Positions 6,145 through 6,676 of a stretch of DNA of 6,676 bases are shown one piece after another. Position numbers and translations under genes: made by a program. Below the pieces are notes generated by a model that was given only the letters and a program-made list of their open reading frames with translations, ran no database searches and was not told where the DNA came from. The stretch's first letter is position 1; every line of letters starts with the position of its first letter. The stretch is taken from contig JAAYQD010000245.1 in NCBI GenBank assembly GCA_012519465.1, positions 1-6,676 of the forward strand, given 5' to 3'. This DNA is from Candidatus Cloacimonadota bacterium (GTDB taxonomy: Bacteria > Cloacimonadota > Cloacimonadia > Cloacimonadales > Cloacimonadaceae).

Positions 6145-6676
6145 ATGAATATCACATCTCTCATCCTCCTCTCCGCTTCCGGCTCACTCATCTCCACCAT
6201 TGGCACGCCTGTCCTCATTTTGGGCAGCATGGGGCTTGCCTTTGGGCTCATCCTGGCTTTTGCCTCCAAAGTGTTTGAAGTGGAGACAGACCCCCGGGTG
6301 CAGGAAATCACAGAAGCTCTGCCCGGTGCCAATTGCGGTGCCTGCGGCTTGCCCGGCTGTGCCGCCTATGCGGAAGCAGTTGCTCAAGGCATTGAACCCC
6401 CAAACCGCTGCGCCCCCGGCGGCGCCATCGTGGCGGTGATGGTGGCGAAATTGATGGGCATCGAAAGCGAAGCCATGCAACAAAAAGTGGCGGTTATCCA
6501 TTGCAGCTCCGGCGGTTACAACAATACTAACTGGAGATACTCCTACGAGGGAATCGAAAGCTGCAAATCCGCAGTCAATGTCTCCGGCGGACCCAATACC
6601 TGCGATTGGGGCTGCGTTGGCTTCAACGATTGTCTGCGTTCCTGCCCCTTCGATGCCATCTATCTGGATGAAAACG
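6145..6676 (+). CDS. rnfB: Rnf complex iron-sulfur subunit RnfB (partial, right edge)
   Basis: RnfB is the membrane-anchored iron-sulfur subunit thought to accept electrons from reduced ferredoxin. The first 177 residues are visible and the gene continues past the window. A hydrophobic anchor (about 20-41) precedes LPGANCGACGLPGC; C64, C67, C72 and C89 form the conserved 4Fe-4S domain. Further cysteines follow at C120 and C140. C153-x3-C157-x5-C163-x3-C167, ending in CPFDAI, matches the start of the ferredoxin-like region of longer RnfB proteins. Additional cluster motifs should follow outside the window. A strong GGGAGG (6131-6136) lies 8 bases before the ATG, and 14 bases separate it from rnfA. 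Its position at the end of the cluster gives the CDGEAB order. Confidence 0.96.
   Translation, partial: MNITSLILLSASGSLISTIGTPVLILGSMGLAFGLILAFASKVFEVETDPRVQEITEALPGANCGACGLPGCAAYAEAVAQGIEPPNRCAPGGAIVAVMVAKLMGIESEAMQQKVAVIHCSSGGYNNTNWRYSYEGIESCKSAVNVSGGPNTCDWGCVGFNDCLRSCPFDAIYLDEN

Overview
The window holds a nearly complete rnf operon on the plus strand in the order rnfC-rnfD-rnfG-rnfE-rnfA-rnfB (1935 to the right edge). It encodes a membrane-bound ferredoxin:NAD+ oxidoreductase, which couples electron transfer between ferredoxin and NAD(H) to Na+ or H+ movement. All six subunits are recognisable from family motifs: two 4Fe-4S clusters and a flavin/NADH module in RnfC, flavinylation threonines in RnfD and RnfG, paired membrane cysteines in RnfE and RnfA, and a cysteine-rich iron-sulfur region in RnfB. 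The genes overlap or nearly touch (14 nt, ATGA, ATGA, TAATG, 14 nt), so they are almost certainly co-transcribed. No terminator is visible inside the operon. RnfB is cut by the window edge.

On the left, a gene on the minus strand starts at 1399 and runs off the left edge (466 residues visible). It looks like the N-terminal, pre-ATPase part of a SNF2-family helicase with a SWIM-like zinc motif. The helicase motifs themselves lie outside the window, so this call is moderate. It is divergent from rnfC and probably unrelated in function.

Between the two divergent starts lie about 535 bases (1400-1934) without a convincing gene. They hold a long, strong palindrome (1597-1651) with an extra half-copy after it, which looks like a dispersed palindromic repeat. 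They also hold an AT-rich probable rnf promoter flanked by two identical 10-base direct repeats (1853-1862 and 1905-1914), and a weak candidate promoter for the minus-strand gene.

The organism is most likely an anaerobic bacterium using ferredoxin-based energy conservation. The CDGEAB gene order and compact RnfC resemble anaerobes such as clostridia and Thermotogae rather than the ABCDGE order of gammaproteobacteria. Base composition is moderate, codons often end in C, and Shine-Dalgarno sites are mostly clear. A Cloacimonadota-like source is a tentative guess from overall style, not a demonstrated assignment. I see no novel system here: the main content is a well-known complex, and the intergenic repeats are the least explained part.
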